A DNA stretch of 64,000 nt from assembly GCA_963724665.1 (NCBI GenBank), contig CAVRVH010000012.1, forward strand, positions 124,001-188,000. The letters are read 5' to 3'. A program made the position numbers and the translations under genes. How positions within the stretch are numbered: the first letter of the stretch is position 1; each line of letters starts with the position of its first letter. Origin of the DNA: DASUPK01 sp963724665 (GTDB lineage: Bacteria; Actinomycetota; Thermoleophilia; Solirubrobacterales; 70-9). Of this stretch, positions 63,777 to 64,000 are shown piece by piece. The notes below the pieces were generated by a model, which saw nothing but the letters and a program-made list of their open reading frames with translations, had not been told where the DNA came from and ran no database searches.

Positions 63777-64000
63777 ATGTCAAGTATCACGAGCATCAAG
63801 CCGGAGTCCCCAGCTCGTGGGTCCACCGGCGCGTCGAACGGGCAGGCAGCGGCGGCGGCAGACCGTCACCTGGGAATCGCCGCACACCAGGCGTTCTGGC
63901 TTCTGCGGATCACCTTCACCGTCGCCCCGATCCTGTTCGGCCTGGACAAGTTCTTCAATTGGTCGGTCGACTGGCCTGACTACCTGGCAGGGTGGATCAA
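63777..64000 (+). CDS. Membrane protein, N-terminal part (cut by window edge)
   Basis: The ATG at 63777 has AAAGGAGGC upstream. The visible 74 residues are a polar N-terminus, then AAHQAFWLLRITFTVAPILF (first span), GLDKFFNWSVDWPDYLAGW. This resembles DoxX-like or related small membrane proteins, but the family is not certain. It diverges from the ECF sigma gene. Confidence 0.7.
   Translation, partial: MSSITSIKPESPARGSTGASNGQAAAAADRHLGIAAHQAFWLLRITFTVAPILFGLDKFFNWSVDWPDYLAGWI

Overview
The window is high-GC, densely coded DNA from an actinobacterium, most likely of the Thermoleophilia (Solirubrobacterales or a relative). Four things point there. There is an acyl-CoA carboxylase epsilon subunit beside the beta subunit. 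GTG and TTG starts and 4-bp ATGA overlaps are frequent. A small secreted protein has the 'TYANV' N-terminus I associate with this class. Several secreted proteins end in Lys/Cys tails of the KKCKKKK type. No IS element, phage gene, CRISPR array or rRNA is visible; one tRNA (tRNA-Phe) is certain.

Layout. 0-10.6 kb: N-terminal piece of a membrane glycosyltransferase, secreted protein and lipoprotein genes, an isochorismatase-like hydrolase, a diguanylate cyclase, an amine oxidase/metallo-hydrolase pair, a class III aminotransferase, an MFS pump with a MerR regulator, and a PhzF enzyme. 10.6-13.8 kb: a CsoR-type metal sensor diverges from a permease-YHS/small His-ended protein/methyltransferase operon across a 37-bp gap that holds a perfect operator-like palindrome. 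13.8-24.9 kb: surface and signalling genes (beta-helix protein, degenerate GGDEF/HD-GYP protein, Ca2+/H+ exchanger, ECF sigma fused to a membrane tail, UDP-glucuronate decarboxylase), several disrupted by frameshifts. 25-29 kb: VOC protein, MarR regulator with an ICL/PEPM enzyme, an SDR, UDP-GlcNAc 2-epimerase. 30-33.8 kb: acyl-CoA mutase alpha subunit, carboxylase beta and epsilon, dodecin. 36.4-43.3 kb: assimilatory sulfate reduction (sulfite reductase, APS reductase, ATP sulfurylase, APS kinase), an Rrf2 regulator and a TauE/SafE exporter. 43.4-48 kb: biotin carboxylase subunit and succinyl-CoA synthetase. 48-60 kb: aminotransferase, MFS pump, DtxR and ArsR regulators, ClpP, a dihydropteroate synthase-like gene, a MrfA-type helicase. 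60-64 kb: tRNA-Phe, a penicillin-acylase family enzyme, an ECF sigma/anti-sigma pair and a partial membrane protein.

Two pathways stand out. Propionyl-CoA carboxylase (alpha, beta, epsilon), an acyl-CoA mutase alpha subunit and SucCD could together take propionyl-CoA to succinate, although the mutase B12-binding subunit and the epimerase are not here. The sulfur cluster runs sulfate to APS, sulfite and sulfide, with APS kinase for PAPS.

The least explained locus is 35754-35930. It is an intergenic RNA-like sequence with a consensus tRNA T-arm, an 8-bp acceptor-like stem, a competing perfect four-way junction, and a UUCG-capped terminator hairpin at its end. Frameshifts cluster in secreted-protein genes (18.5-25 kb and 60-63 kb), often next to short G runs, so consensus errors are the first explanation to exclude.
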